This document shows positions 43,519 to 51,801 of a DNA stretch of 64,000 nucleotides, piece by piece. Each line of letters opens with the position of its first letter. Position 1 is the first letter of the stretch. Source of the DNA: Ramlibacter sp. WS9 (GTDB lineage Bacteria; Pseudomonadota; Gammaproteobacteria; Burkholderiales; Burkholderiaceae_C); assembly GCF_003797765.1 (NCBI RefSeq), contig NZ_RKMB01000001.1, forward strand, positions 496,001-560,000, written 5' to 3'. The position numbers and the translations under genes are program-made. The notes under the pieces were generated by a model. It saw only the letters and a list, made by a program, of their open reading frames with translations, was not told the DNA's origin and did not search any database.

Positions 43519-45143
43519 CAGGGCAGGTCTTTCAGCAGGCGGCGCAGCACCTTGCCGGCGCCAGTGGCGGGCAGGGCGTCGATGAAGCGAACTTCGCGCG
43601 GCGCCTTGTATGCGGACATATTGTCACGGGCCCAGGCGATCAGGCTCTCGGCCGTCACATCCTGGCCGGCCTTGCGCACGATGAAGGCGCGGATGATCTC
43701 GCCCTTCGTCGAATCCGGCACGCCGATCACCGCGGCCTGCGCCACGGCCGGGTGCTTGATGAGGATGGTCTCGACCTGCTCGGGGAACACGGCGTAGCCC
43801 GAGACCTTGATCATCTCCTTGAAGCGGCCGGTGAAGGTGAGGTAGCCCTCCGCGTCGATGCGGCCCATGTCGCCGGTGTGGACCCAGCCGCCGCGCAACG
43901 TCTTCGCCGTGGCCTCGGGATTGTTCCAATAGCCTTTGAAAGCGCCGGCGCTACGCAGCACGATCTCGCCGGGCTCCCCCACCGGCATCGGCGCGAGGGT
44001 TTCCGGGTCGAGAATGCGGATCTCATTGCCGGGGACCGGAACACCGTGCGTGCCCCAGTGGATCGCGTCCTTCGGCATGTACGTGTCGACCGTGTGCGTT
44101 TCGCTCAGGCCATAGCCGGACTCGAACGACCTGCAGTTGGGCGCATGCTCGCGCCATTGCGTGGCCAAGGTCTCGGTGAAGGTGATGCCGAAGCTGGTGA
44201 CCGAGTTCATCAGCAGGCTGGACAAGTCGTAGTCTCGCGCGCCCGGCACCTGCATGCACGCGACATTCATGGGCGCGATGCTGTACCAGGAGCTGATGCG
44301 GTGCCGCGCGATCGCCTGCAGGGTGGCCACAGGATCGAAACGGTACGTCAATACGCAGGTGGCGCCCGTGTACACCGCGACGTTGACACCCATCACCATG
44401 CCCGCGATGTGGTACAGGGGCGCGATGGCGAGCAGCATGTCGCTTCCCCGCAGGCCGTTGCAGTCGGCCGCCGCGGCGGTTTTGTAAACGGCGTTGCGGT
44501 AGCTGAGCATCGCGCCCTTGGGCAGACCGGTCGTGCCCGAGGTGTACGTCATGAGGGCTACGTCATCCATCGCGATGGACGCTTCGGGCGAGATCGCTCC
44601 GCTGCGGGTGACCGTGAGAAAGTCTTCGCAACCCGCCGGCACCTGGCGCGGCTCCCGCTGCAACGCCAGCAGCTCGGCCGGAATGTCGATGCTCGGCGTT
44701 TCGGTGGGCAGCAGTTCGGCATAGCCGGTGGCGAACACGTGCGTGATCGCCGTGCGCGCCCGCACCTGGTCGACGATGGGAACGAGCGTGTCGGCCGCGA
44801 CGACGACGCGCGCCTTCAAGTCATCGAGCTGGTACTGCAGCTCATGTTCCTTGAACAGCGGGCCGCAAGGGCAGACGATGGCGCCCAGTTTCTGGATGCC
44901 GTAGTGCGCCATCACGTACTGCGGGCAGTTGTTCATGAAGAGCGCGACCGGCTCTCCTTTGCGCACGCCCAGCTCTGCCAGCCGGGCGGCGAAGGCATCG
45001 CTCGCACGGTCGAGCTCGGCATAGGTGATGGCGCGGCCGTACCAAAGATAGGCGGGTTTGCCGGGCTGTTCGCGCGCGTGCTGGCGCAGGTACTCGTGCA
45101 GCGGCTGTTCGATGTAGCGAGGTGTCTCCAGGGTGTCTCTCAT
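43518..45143 (-). CDS. AMP-forming acyl-CoA synthetase
   Basis: A 541-aa adenylate-forming ligase: P-loop-like MTYTSGTTGLPKGAML, YGLSETH (A5 motif), HTGDMGRIDAEGYLTFTGRFKEMIKVSGY and the C-terminal catalytic Lys in PATGAGKVLRR. It activates a carboxylic acid to its CoA thioester. It is the first gene of an operon with the single-chain carboxylase and an SDR, and is divergent from a TetR regulator with a clear operator, which probably controls it. Substrate class unknown; medium-chain or aryl acids are possible. Confidence 0.92.
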   Translation of the reverse strand: MRDTLETPRYIEQPLHEYLRQHAREQPGKPAYLWYGRAITYAELDRASDAFAARLAELGVRKGEPVALFMNNCPQYVMAHYGIQKLGAIVCPCGPLFKEHELQYQLDDLKARVVVAADTLVPIVDQVRARTAITHVFATGYAELLPTETPSIDIPAELLALQREPRQVPAGCEDFLTVTRSGAISPEASIAMDDVALMTYTSGTTGLPKGAMLSYRNAVYKTAAAADCNGLRGSDMLLAIAPLYHIAGMVMGVNVAVYTGATCVLTYRFDPVATLQAIARHRISSWYSIAPMNVACMQVPGARDYDLSSLLMNSVTSFGITFTETLATQWREHAPNCRSFESGYGLSETHTVDTYMPKDAIHWGTHGVPVPGNEIRILDPETLAPMPVGEPGEIVLRSAGAFKGYWNNPEATAKTLRGGWVHTGDMGRIDAEGYLTFTGRFKEMIKVSGYAVFPEQVETILIKHPAVAQAAVIGVPDSTKGEIIRAFIVRKAGQDVTAESLIAWARDNMSAYKAPREVRFIDALPATGAGKVLRRLLKDLP

Positions 45144-45206
45144 ACTCGATTCCTAGGGTTTGCCCGGGGCAGTGGGCCGGAAAGAACGCTTGCAGGATAT
45201 ACCGCG

Positions 45207-45233
45207 TGGTAGAAAAATGCTACCAAATGGTAG
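45207..45233. promoter_or_regulatory. TetR operator in the divergent promoter
   Basis: TGGTAG-AAAAATG-CTACCA is an inverted repeat with 6-bp arms (45207-45225); a third TGGTAG arm follows at 45228-45233. It lies just before, or at, the start of the TetR gene and ~65 bp from the CoA ligase start. It is most likely the binding site of that TetR protein for both directions. Confidence 0.75.
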
Positions 45234-45238
45234 AACAC

Positions 45239-45886
45239 ATGCGACAGGACACCTCGACGGGCCGCCAGAAGGCGGCCACTCCCTCAACCGACGCGAAGCG
45301 CGAGCGCATCCTGCGCGCTGCCGAGCGGCTGTTCCACATGCAGGGCTACGCCGACACCACCATCGATCAGATCGTGCGCGAGCTGGGCGTGACCAAGCCC
45401 TACGTCTACTACTATTTCCGCAACAAGCAGGAGATCTTCGAGGTGCTGGCATGGGAGCCTTCGGTGGCCTGTTTCACCGTGCTGGACGGCCCCGGCATGG
45501 GCCGGCCGGCCCACGAGCGGGTGGCGCGGGCGCTGCAGGAAGTGATCCGCCTCACCATCGTTTACTACCCCGCGTCATTCTTCGCTTTCCGCGATCCCCA
45601 GGCTTTCCGCCCGGAATTCGCGGCCGAGCTGACGCGGCTTGCCAATCACTTCTATACGAAGCTGTGCGTGCTGCTGGATCAAGCGCGCGCGGACGGCACG
45701 CTCGACTTCGGCGACACGCGCGTCACGGCGCAGGCGGCATGCAGCATCTCGGGCTACATGTACACCTGGTACCGGCCCGGCGGCCGCCTCGGGCCCGAAC
45801 AGATGCTTCGCGAACTCGCGCCCCTCGCCTGGCGCGTGATCGGCCTCGATCGCAAGAACTTCCCACCCACCCAGGAGCACACATGA
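45239..45886 (+). CDS. TetR-family regulator
   Basis: A 215-aa TetR protein with an N-terminal helix-turn-helix (KRERILRAAERLFHMQGYADTTIDQIVRELGVTKPYVYYYFRNKQEIF; residues ~20-66) and a ligand-binding region. I chose the ATG at 45239 because an in-frame ATG at 45227 lies within the operator; either is possible and neither has an obvious Shine-Dalgarno, so the message may be nearly leaderless. It is divergent from the CoA ligase/carboxylase operon and its stop overlaps the next ATG. An acyl-CoA ligand would be typical for the setting. Confidence 0.9.
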   Translation: MRQDTSTGRQKAATPSTDAKRERILRAAERLFHMQGYADTTIDQIVRELGVTKPYVYYYFRNKQEIFEVLAWEPSVACFTVLDGPGMGRPAHERVARALQEVIRLTIVYYPASFFAFRDPQAFRPEFAAELTRLANHFYTKLCVLLDQARADGTLDFGDTRVTAQAACSISGYMYTWYRPGGRLGPEQMLRELAPLAWRVIGLDRKNFPPTQEHT

Positions 45887-47136
45887 AATTTTCCGCACTC
45901 GCGCTCGCCGCCGCATTGGCCGCCGGCGGCGCGCAAGCCCAAAGCAACACCTTCAAGATCGCTTTCATCGACCCGCTTTCGGGCCCGTTCGCCAACGTCG
46001 GGATGCTGATGCTGTCGCACGCGCAATTCGCGGTACAGGAAATCAACGCAAACGGCGGTGTGCTCAAGAGCGGCAAGGGCCCCGGCGTGCAGCTGGAGCT
46101 GCTGCAGTTCGACAGCAAGCTCTCGGTCCAGGAAAGCCAGAGCGCGCTGCAGGCCGCCATCGACCAGGGTGCGCGTGCCGTGTTCACCGGCGGCTCGGGT
46201 TCGTCCGTCGTTGCCGGACTGGTAACGGCAGCCGCGCGCCACAACGAGCGCAACCCCGACAAGGCCATCCTGATACTGAACCACTCGTCGATCGATCCTG
46301 ACCTGACGGGCAAGGCCTGCAACTTCTGGCATTTCCAGTTCGAGGCCAACTCGGCGATGAAGATGAAGGCCATCGCCAACTACATCAAGAAGCAGCCCGA
46401 CGTGAAGAACGTGTTCCTGTTCAACCAGGACTACGCGCATGGCAGGCAGTGGGCGAAGTACGGGCAGGAGCTCGTGGGACTGGCGCGCCCGGACGTGAAG
46501 TTCGTGGGCTCCGACCTGCACCCGATGGGCCGGGTGAAGGACTTTTCTCCGTACGTGTCCAAGATCAAGGCGACGGGCGCCGACACGCTGATCACGGGCA
46601 ACTGGGGCCAGGACATGACGCTGCTGGTGAAGGCTGCGGGCGATGCCGGCTACAGCCTGCGCTACTTCAACCACAGTGCGGGCGCCGTCCCCGGCACGGT
46701 GCTGGCGGTGTCGCAGGCCAAGGTGGCGCGGCTGACTTGGGTGGCCGAGTGGCACCCGGGCCAGGAAGGCACGCCCAAGGTGGACGCGCTGGGCAAGGCG
46801 TACAAGGCGAAGACGGGCAAGGACTTCCTGGGGCCGCGGCTCGACATGACGGCACGCATGCTGGCCGCGTCGATCGACAAGGCCAAGTCGATCGAGCCGG
46901 TGAAGATCGCGCGGGCGATGGAAGACCTGAGCTTCGATTCGGTGGTGGGCCCGGTGCGCATGCGCGGCGAAGACCACCAGTTGCTGTTGCCTCAGGTCGT
47001 GAACACGATCGCTCCCGTCGACGGCAAGGCCGTGAAGGTCGGCTGGGAGGGCACGAACTACGGCTTCGCGACCGATGCCGTCTACACGGGCAATGAGCTC
47101 GCGCAGGGGACGGAGTGCAAGATGCAGCGGCCGTGA
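45883..47136 (+). CDS. Periplasmic binding protein, branched-chain-type
   Basis: A 417-aa exported solute-binding protein (signal MKFSALALAAALAAGGAQA). LivK-like motifs are FKIAFIDPLSGPFANVG, QEINANGGVL and ITGNWGQDM. The ATG overlaps the TetR stop (ATGA) and has CCAGGAG upstream. There are no permease or ATPase genes beside it, so it must work with components elsewhere. Being translated with the TetR gene, it is likely induced with the ligase/carboxylase operon and to bind the acid that those enzymes process. Confidence 0.88.
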   Translation: MKFSALALAAALAAGGAQAQSNTFKIAFIDPLSGPFANVGMLMLSHAQFAVQEINANGGVLKSGKGPGVQLELLQFDSKLSVQESQSALQAAIDQGARAVFTGGSGSSVVAGLVTAAARHNERNPDKAILILNHSSIDPDLTGKACNFWHFQFEANSAMKMKAIANYIKKQPDVKNVFLFNQDYAHGRQWAKYGQELVGLARPDVKFVGSDLHPMGRVKDFSPYVSKIKATGADTLITGNWGQDMTLLVKAAGDAGYSLRYFNHSAGAVPGTVLAVSQAKVARLTWVAEWHPGQEGTPKVDALGKAYKAKTGKDFLGPRLDMTARMLAASIDKAKSIEPVKIARAMEDLSFDSVVGPVRMRGEDHQLLLPQVVNTIAPVDGKAVKVGWEGTNYGFATDAVYTGNELAQGTECKMQRP

Positions 47137-47154
47137 CCCTGCGGTCGTGCGGCA

Positions 47155-48126
47155 TCAGTCCAGCGTGATCTTCGACGCGGTGACGATTTCGCGATAGGTC
47201 GCCGCCTGCAGCGTGACGAAGGCCTTCGCCTGCGAGCCCGACATCGGCGCCGCGGTGATGCCGCCCTCCTGCAGCTTGGCGACGACCTCAGGCGCGGCCA
47301 GAGTTTGCATCAAGGCCGCCTCGTACGCGGTGGCCACGGCAGCCGGTGTGCCGGCTTTCACGAACAGCCCTTGCCAGAGCGGTAGGGCCTGGCCTTTGAA
47401 GCCATCTTCCTCGCCGATGCGCTTCACGTTCGGTAATTGCGCCACGCGCTCATTGCCCGAAACCGAAAGCGCTTTGATGCGACCTTCCTTCAAATGCGGC
47501 AACGCGGTGGAGAGCACCAGCACCGCCCCTTGCAGCTGGCGGCCCACCAGGTCGTTGGCGATCTGCGCGCCGCCGCGGTACGGCACGTGCAGCATCTGCA
47601 CCTTGGCATACCGGTTGATCAGCTCGCCATACAGGTGCTGCATGGTGCCGACGCCCGGCGTGGCATAGCTGAAATGGTTCGGCCCCTGCTTGCGAAGCGC
47701 GGCGACCAGTTCGGCGAAGGTGTTGTACGGCGCATCGGCCGGCACGGCGAGCAACATGGGCACGGTGGTCATCCGGCCGAGGGGTGTGAAGTCCTTCGCC
47801 CAGTCGTGCTTGAACCGGGGGTTCACCATGGGGATGACGATGGTGTCGGTGCCGCCCATGTAGATGATGCTGCCGTCGGCCGGCGCATTGAGCGTCTTCT
47901 GCACGGCGAGCATGCCGCTCGCGCCAGTGACGTTCTCGACGACCACCGGGCGGCCGAGCCGCTTGCCCAGCTCGTTGGCCACCACGCGGGCCGTGAGGTC
48001 CGCGCTGCCGCCGGCGGAGTAGCCCACCACGATCGACAGCGGCTTGTCCGATTGCGCGAGCGCGGCGCCACTGCCCACCCAGGCGGCCGTGGCCGCCATC
48101 CATTTGTTCAACTGTCTGCGGTTCAT
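47155..48126 (-). CDS. Tripartite tricarboxylate (Bug-type) binding protein
   Basis: A 323-aa Bug protein with signal MNRRQLNKWMAATAAWVGSGAALA. Family motifs: IVVGYSAGGSADLTARVVANELG, VVENVTGASGMLAVQKTLN, and HVPYRGGAQIANDLVGRQLQ. It converges with the preceding binding-protein gene and lies 11 bp downstream of a porin gene on the same strand. The porin-Bug pair suggests uptake of an anionic carboxylate across both membrane layers, perhaps the substrate or product of the divergent lyase. Confidence 0.9.
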   Translation of the reverse strand: MNRRQLNKWMAATAAWVGSGAALAQSDKPLSIVVGYSAGGSADLTARVVANELGKRLGRPVVVENVTGASGMLAVQKTLNAPADGSIIYMGGTDTIVIPMVNPRFKHDWAKDFTPLGRMTTVPMLLAVPADAPYNTFAELVAALRKQGPNHFSYATPGVGTMQHLYGELINRYAKVQMLHVPYRGGAQIANDLVGRQLQGAVLVLSTALPHLKEGRIKALSVSGNERVAQLPNVKRIGEEDGFKGQALPLWQGLFVKAGTPAAVATAYEAALMQTLAAPEVVAKLQEGGITAAPMSGSQAKAFVTLQAATYREIVTASKITLD

Positions 48127-48137
48127 GTCGTGCCCGC

Positions 48138-49151
48138 TCAGAAGGTGTGCTTCACGCCGAAATCGATCGCCGTCGCGCGCGTCTTGCCGTCCTGCTTGGC
48201 CGACCCGAGGTTGGCGTAGAGGGCGGTCCGCTTGCTCAGGCTGTATTCGGTGCCCGCGCCGAACATCGTGGAGTCCAGGCCACTTGCCGGACTGTAGCGC
48301 CCCACCTGCGCGTAGACACGGCCGAAGCTCACCGGCACCTTCACGCCCAGGCTGAACGACTTGGCGTCGCCGTTCAGGCCGCCCTTGGCCTTCGCGTAGC
48401 TGAATGTCGGCGTGGCGACACCGAAGTCGTAGCCGCCGCCCACCAGTGCAAGATGGTTCTTGCTGTCGAGCCGGTCGAAGGCGGCGCCGAGCCAGAACTT
48501 GCCCGGCTTGTACATGACATTGCCGGCGACGTTGTGGCTGCGCGCGTTCTCGCCCAGCGCACCTTGCAACTCGAAGGTCAGCCCGCCGAAGCTGGGCGAC
48601 TTGTACCCCACGGCATTGGCCCAGCGGATGTTGCTGGCCTCGACCGTCGTCGCCACCGCCGTGTAGTTGGCGTAGGTGTAGGGCGAGCCGAGCTGGCTCA
48701 CATAGCTCCAATACGTCGGGTCGGCCTCCAGCGCCACCCAGTACGCGGCCGAGTACTCGCGGCCCATGTACACCTCGCCCCAGGATTTGTTGCCGACGGC
48801 GACGACCGAACGGCCCAGCCAGAAGACGCCGGCGTTGCTCGGCGCGCCGGTGTCGGACGCGAAGCGGTGTTCGAGCTGGAAGCGTGCGTAGCCGCCGCCG
48901 CCCAGGTCTTCGTTGCCGCGGAAGCCCAGGCGCGACGTGTTGCCGGCTTTCATGATCCACGTGTCCGCGGCGGCCTTGCCCGGCAGCAGCGTGGTGGTGC
49001 CGTCGTTCGAGTGGGTGAGGCCGGCGTCGATGATCCCGTAGATGGATACCGAAGACTGCGCGTGGGCGGGCGTGACGATCAAAGCCAGCGCCGAAAGCGC
49101 TGCGCCGGGCAGCAGAGTCTGCAGGAACGAGGGGTAGGGTTTGTTCTTCAA
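48138..49151 (-). CDS. Gram-negative porin (Burkholderiales type)
   Basis: A 337-aa outer-membrane porin: signal peptide ending PAHA, then SSVSIYGIIDAGL, RLGFRGNEDLGGGGYARFQLEHRF and the barrel end FGVKHTF with terminal Phe, all typical of the Porin_4/OmpC-like group. The start is a TTG at 49151 preceded by GGAGA; no ATG is available before the signal. It is divergent from a lyase gene, and the intergenic region has an 18-bp palindrome. Predicted to form trimers for passage of small anions. Confidence 0.9.
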   Translation of the reverse strand: MKNKPYPSFLQTLLPGAALSALALIVTPAHAQSSVSIYGIIDAGLTHSNDGTTTLLPGKAAADTWIMKAGNTSRLGFRGNEDLGGGGYARFQLEHRFASDTGAPSNAGVFWLGRSVVAVGNKSWGEVYMGREYSAAYWVALEADPTYWSYVSQLGSPYTYANYTAVATTVEASNIRWANAVGYKSPSFGGLTFELQGALGENARSHNVAGNVMYKPGKFWLGAAFDRLDSKNHLALVGGGYDFGVATPTFSYAKAKGGLNGDAKSFSLGVKVPVSFGRVYAQVGRYSPASGLDSTMFGAGTEYSLSKRTALYANLGSAKQDGKTRATAIDFGVKHTF

Positions 49152-49193
49152 GGAATGTCTCCGGGGATTACACCAGCACGGCGCTGGTGAATG

Positions 49194-49219
49194 TATTGTA
49201 CGAGTACAATATGTATTGT
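49194..49219. promoter_or_regulatory. GntR-type operator between porin and lyase
   Basis: TATTGTAC-GA-GTACAATA is a perfect 18-bp palindrome (49194-49211), followed by another TATTGT at 49214-49219. The half-site TACAATA recurs at 51651-51657, just ahead of the GntR gene. The site lies between the divergent porin-Bug and lyase genes and probably represses both. Confidence 0.75.
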
Positions 49220-49244
49220 CACATATTAGTTGAAACCCTGCCCC

Positions 49245-50588
49245 ATGTTCAATTCCTTCGTCACCCGGTACTGGTTCAGCAGCGAAGCCAGGAGCCTCTG
49301 GAGCGACAGCTCGACGCTGCAGGCTTGGCTCGATGTCGAAGCCGCGCTCGCATCGGCGCAAGCCGAGATCGGCCTCATCCCCGCCGACGCGGCCGCCACC
49401 ATCGCGAGCAAGGCCGACGCGAAATTCTTCGACACGGAGGCGCTCGCCCATGAGATTGCATTCGCCCAGCATCCGCTGGTGCCGGTGCTGCACCGGTTCG
49501 AGTCGCTCTGCGGTGAACCGCACGCCGGCTACTTGCACTTCGGCGCCACCACGCAGAACATCTTCGACACGGCGACGGCGCTGCAGGTGCGGCGCACGCA
49601 TGCGCTGCTGGCAAGCGACCTGCGCGGTGCGATGGAGGCGCTCGCGCAGCTGGCACGTGCCCACCGGGAAACGCCGATGGCCGGGCGCACGCATGGACAG
49701 CATGCGCTGCCGATGACGCTGGGCTTCAAGATCGCGGGCTGGCTGGAGGAACTGGGGCGCGACCTCGAACGTCTGGACGCGCGGCTGGCGCCATCGTTTC
49801 CGGCGTGCATGGGCGGCGCCATCGGCACCTTCGCGGCGATGGGCGGGCAGGGCCGCGAGGTCGAGGCGCTGGTGGCGAGCAAACTGGGTCTCGAGCCCGC
49901 CGGCCTGCCGAGCCGCGCGTCGTTCGACCGCGCGGCCGACTACATTGGCGCGCTCGCGTTGCTCGCAGGCACCGCTCAGAAGATCGCCGGTGACGTGGTC
50001 TTCCTGCAGCGTACCGAGGTGGGCGAATTGTCGGAAGCGTTCCACGTCGGCAAGGTGGGCTCATCGACGATGGCGCAAAAGCGCAATCCGTCGACGGCAC
50101 TGCTGCTTGTGAGCCTCGCGCGCATGCTGCGCGGCCGCGTGCCGCTCGCCCTCGAAGCGATGGTGCGCATGGACGAGGGCGATTCATCGGCCACCAACGT
50201 CACGGACACGCTGTTGCCGGAGCTCGGCATCCTCGCCGCATCGGTCGCGCAGACGCTGTCGCGGCTGGTGCGCGGCCTGGTCGTTCACCCGGAGGCGATG
50301 CGGCGCAATCTCGCCGCGACGCAGGGGCTGATCAACGCCGAGGCGGTGATGATGGAACTCACGAAAGTGATGGGCCGCCACGAAGCGCACAAGCTGCTGC
50401 TGGAGGCGGCGCAGCGCACGCATACGGAAGGGTGCAGCTTTCTGGCGAGCATCATGGAGCACCCCTCGGCCGCGGCCTATCCCTCGGCGAACCGATTGGC
50501 CGAGGCCCTCGATCCCGGCACCTACATCGGCGATTCGGTGAGGCTTACCGACGAAGCCGTTTCACGGATTTCCCCTCGCGCACGGTGA
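49245..50588 (+). CDS. Fumarase/aspartase-superfamily lyase (PcaB/PurB-like)
   Basis: A 447-aa lyase of the superfamily that includes adenylosuccinate lyase and 3-carboxymuconate cycloisomerase. The signature GSSTMAQKRNP is present, along with HFGATTQNIFDTA and MAGRTHGQHALP with the catalytic His region. The family performs reversible elimination from, or cyclisation of, fumarate-like substrates. The porin and Bug protein across the promoter and a GntR regulator suggest a dedicated catabolic role and not purine synthesis. The 3' end overlaps the convergent GntR gene by 44 bp. Confidence 0.88.
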   Translation: MFNSFVTRYWFSSEARSLWSDSSTLQAWLDVEAALASAQAEIGLIPADAAATIASKADAKFFDTEALAHEIAFAQHPLVPVLHRFESLCGEPHAGYLHFGATTQNIFDTATALQVRRTHALLASDLRGAMEALAQLARAHRETPMAGRTHGQHALPMTLGFKIAGWLEELGRDLERLDARLAPSFPACMGGAIGTFAAMGGQGREVEALVASKLGLEPAGLPSRASFDRAADYIGALALLAGTAQKIAGDVVFLQRTEVGELSEAFHVGKVGSSTMAQKRNPSTALLLVSLARMLRGRVPLALEAMVRMDEGDSSATNVTDTLLPELGILAASVAQTLSRLVRGLVVHPEAMRRNLAATQGLINAEAVMMELTKVMGRHEAHKLLLEAAQRTHTEGCSFLASIMEHPSAAAYPSANRLAEALDPGTYIGDSVRLTDEAVSRISPRAR

Positions 50589-51645
50589 CGGGGATGAAGC
50601 GCAGGCCATGCGGCGCGGCGGGGTGCGCCCACCGGTTGCGCACGGCCTGGTACAGGTATTCGGCCTGGTCGGCGGCGCTGCAGCCCACCACGTCGAAGAA
50701 GTCGCCGTGCTCGTTGGGTAGATCGGTGCGGCCAAGCAACACGACGCTGAGCGCTTGCGGAACGGCCAACCCGACCTGCGCGAGCGCCTCCTTGAATCGG
50801 GCGCCGTCCTCAATGCCCCACGCGACCAGCGCGGTGAACTGCGGACGCGCTGTGCCGCCCACACGCTCCCGCACCGCGTCCACCAGCGCTGCCGCATAGT
50901 CCTCGTCAGGCAGCTGCGACAGCACGATCTCGTGCAACTTGCAGTCCTCGAGCGAGTTCTGCAGCGACTCGAAGCGCCGTCGCCCCATCTGCACCGCAAA
51001 CAGCGGTTGCGACGTGGTCGCATACGCGATCGACGTGTGGCCCTGTTGCCGCAACAGCGCAATGGCACGCGACAGCGGCTCGCCCCATTCCATGCCCACG
51101 GCCTCGATCTCGGTGCCGACCAGCGCGGCCCCGTCGATGGCCAGCACGTCGCTCTTCTCGCGCAGCAGCGCCAACAGGTCGATGGGGATGGTCCTGAACG
51201 TGGACTGGATCACGCAGGCATCGAAGCGCGGCAGGCCTTTCAGCAGCGTGCGCGCATGGTCCGGATCGGTGTACGAGACTTCGAGCACGCGGTGGCCGTC
51301 GGCGGCGAACCGGCGCTGGAGCGCCTCGACCAGCACGCGCCCGCGCGCGATGCTGACCGAGCGGCGCAGCAGCAGCACCGAGCGCGAAGCCGCCGCGCGC
51401 GCCGAGCCGGATGTTGCCGCCATCGGCTGGTCGGCGCGGTTGCCTCCGCGAAAGTACGTCCCGCGCCCGACTTCGGACTCGATCAGCCCCTGGGCCTTGA
51501 GGGCGTCGAATGCCCGCTGCACCACCATCTGCGAAACGCCGAAGCGCCGCATCAGTTCCCGGATCGGCGGCAGGCGCTCCCCCGGCTTGGCGTCGTCGGC
51601 GACGCCGCTGAGGAACTGTTCGAGGTCGGAGCGGGAATGGGCCAT
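50545..51645 (-). CDS. GntR-type regulator with LacI-like ligand domain
   Basis: A 366-aa regulator: winged helix of the GntR family at residues ~1-70 (GERLPPIRELMRRFGVSQMVVQRAFDALKAQGLIESEVGRGTYF) fused to a periplasmic-binding-protein-like effector domain (residues ~90-366), the AraR/LacI-GntR hybrid layout. It converges on the lyase gene with a 44-bp coding overlap, so transcription could interfere. TACAATA half-sites before its own start and in the porin/lyase intergenic region suggest autoregulation and control of that operon. Confidence 0.9.
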   Translation of the reverse strand: MAHSRSDLEQFLSGVADDAKPGERLPPIRELMRRFGVSQMVVQRAFDALKAQGLIESEVGRGTYFRGGNRADQPMAATSGSARAAASRSVLLLRRSVSIARGRVLVEALQRRFAADGHRVLEVSYTDPDHARTLLKGLPRFDACVIQSTFRTIPIDLLALLREKSDVLAIDGAALVGTEIEAVGMEWGEPLSRAIALLRQQGHTSIAYATTSQPLFAVQMGRRRFESLQNSLEDCKLHEIVLSQLPDEDYAAALVDAVRERVGGTARPQFTALVAWGIEDGARFKEALAQVGLAVPQALSVVLLGRTDLPNEHGDFFDVVGCSAADQAEYLYQAVRNRWAHPAAPHGLRFIPVTVREGKSVKRLRR

Positions 51646-51801
51646 GTCAATACAATACAACACATCTGGGCGTATGCATCAGCTTGGGCTGATGCAGTCC
51701 GCGCCCCGTCGTTCCGGGCCGCCGCAAGCGCCTGTCACGGGTGCGTCATTTGCGTTGCATAACCTCTGCCGCTTTCCACATGACCCCGGGGAGACCTGCA
51801 A

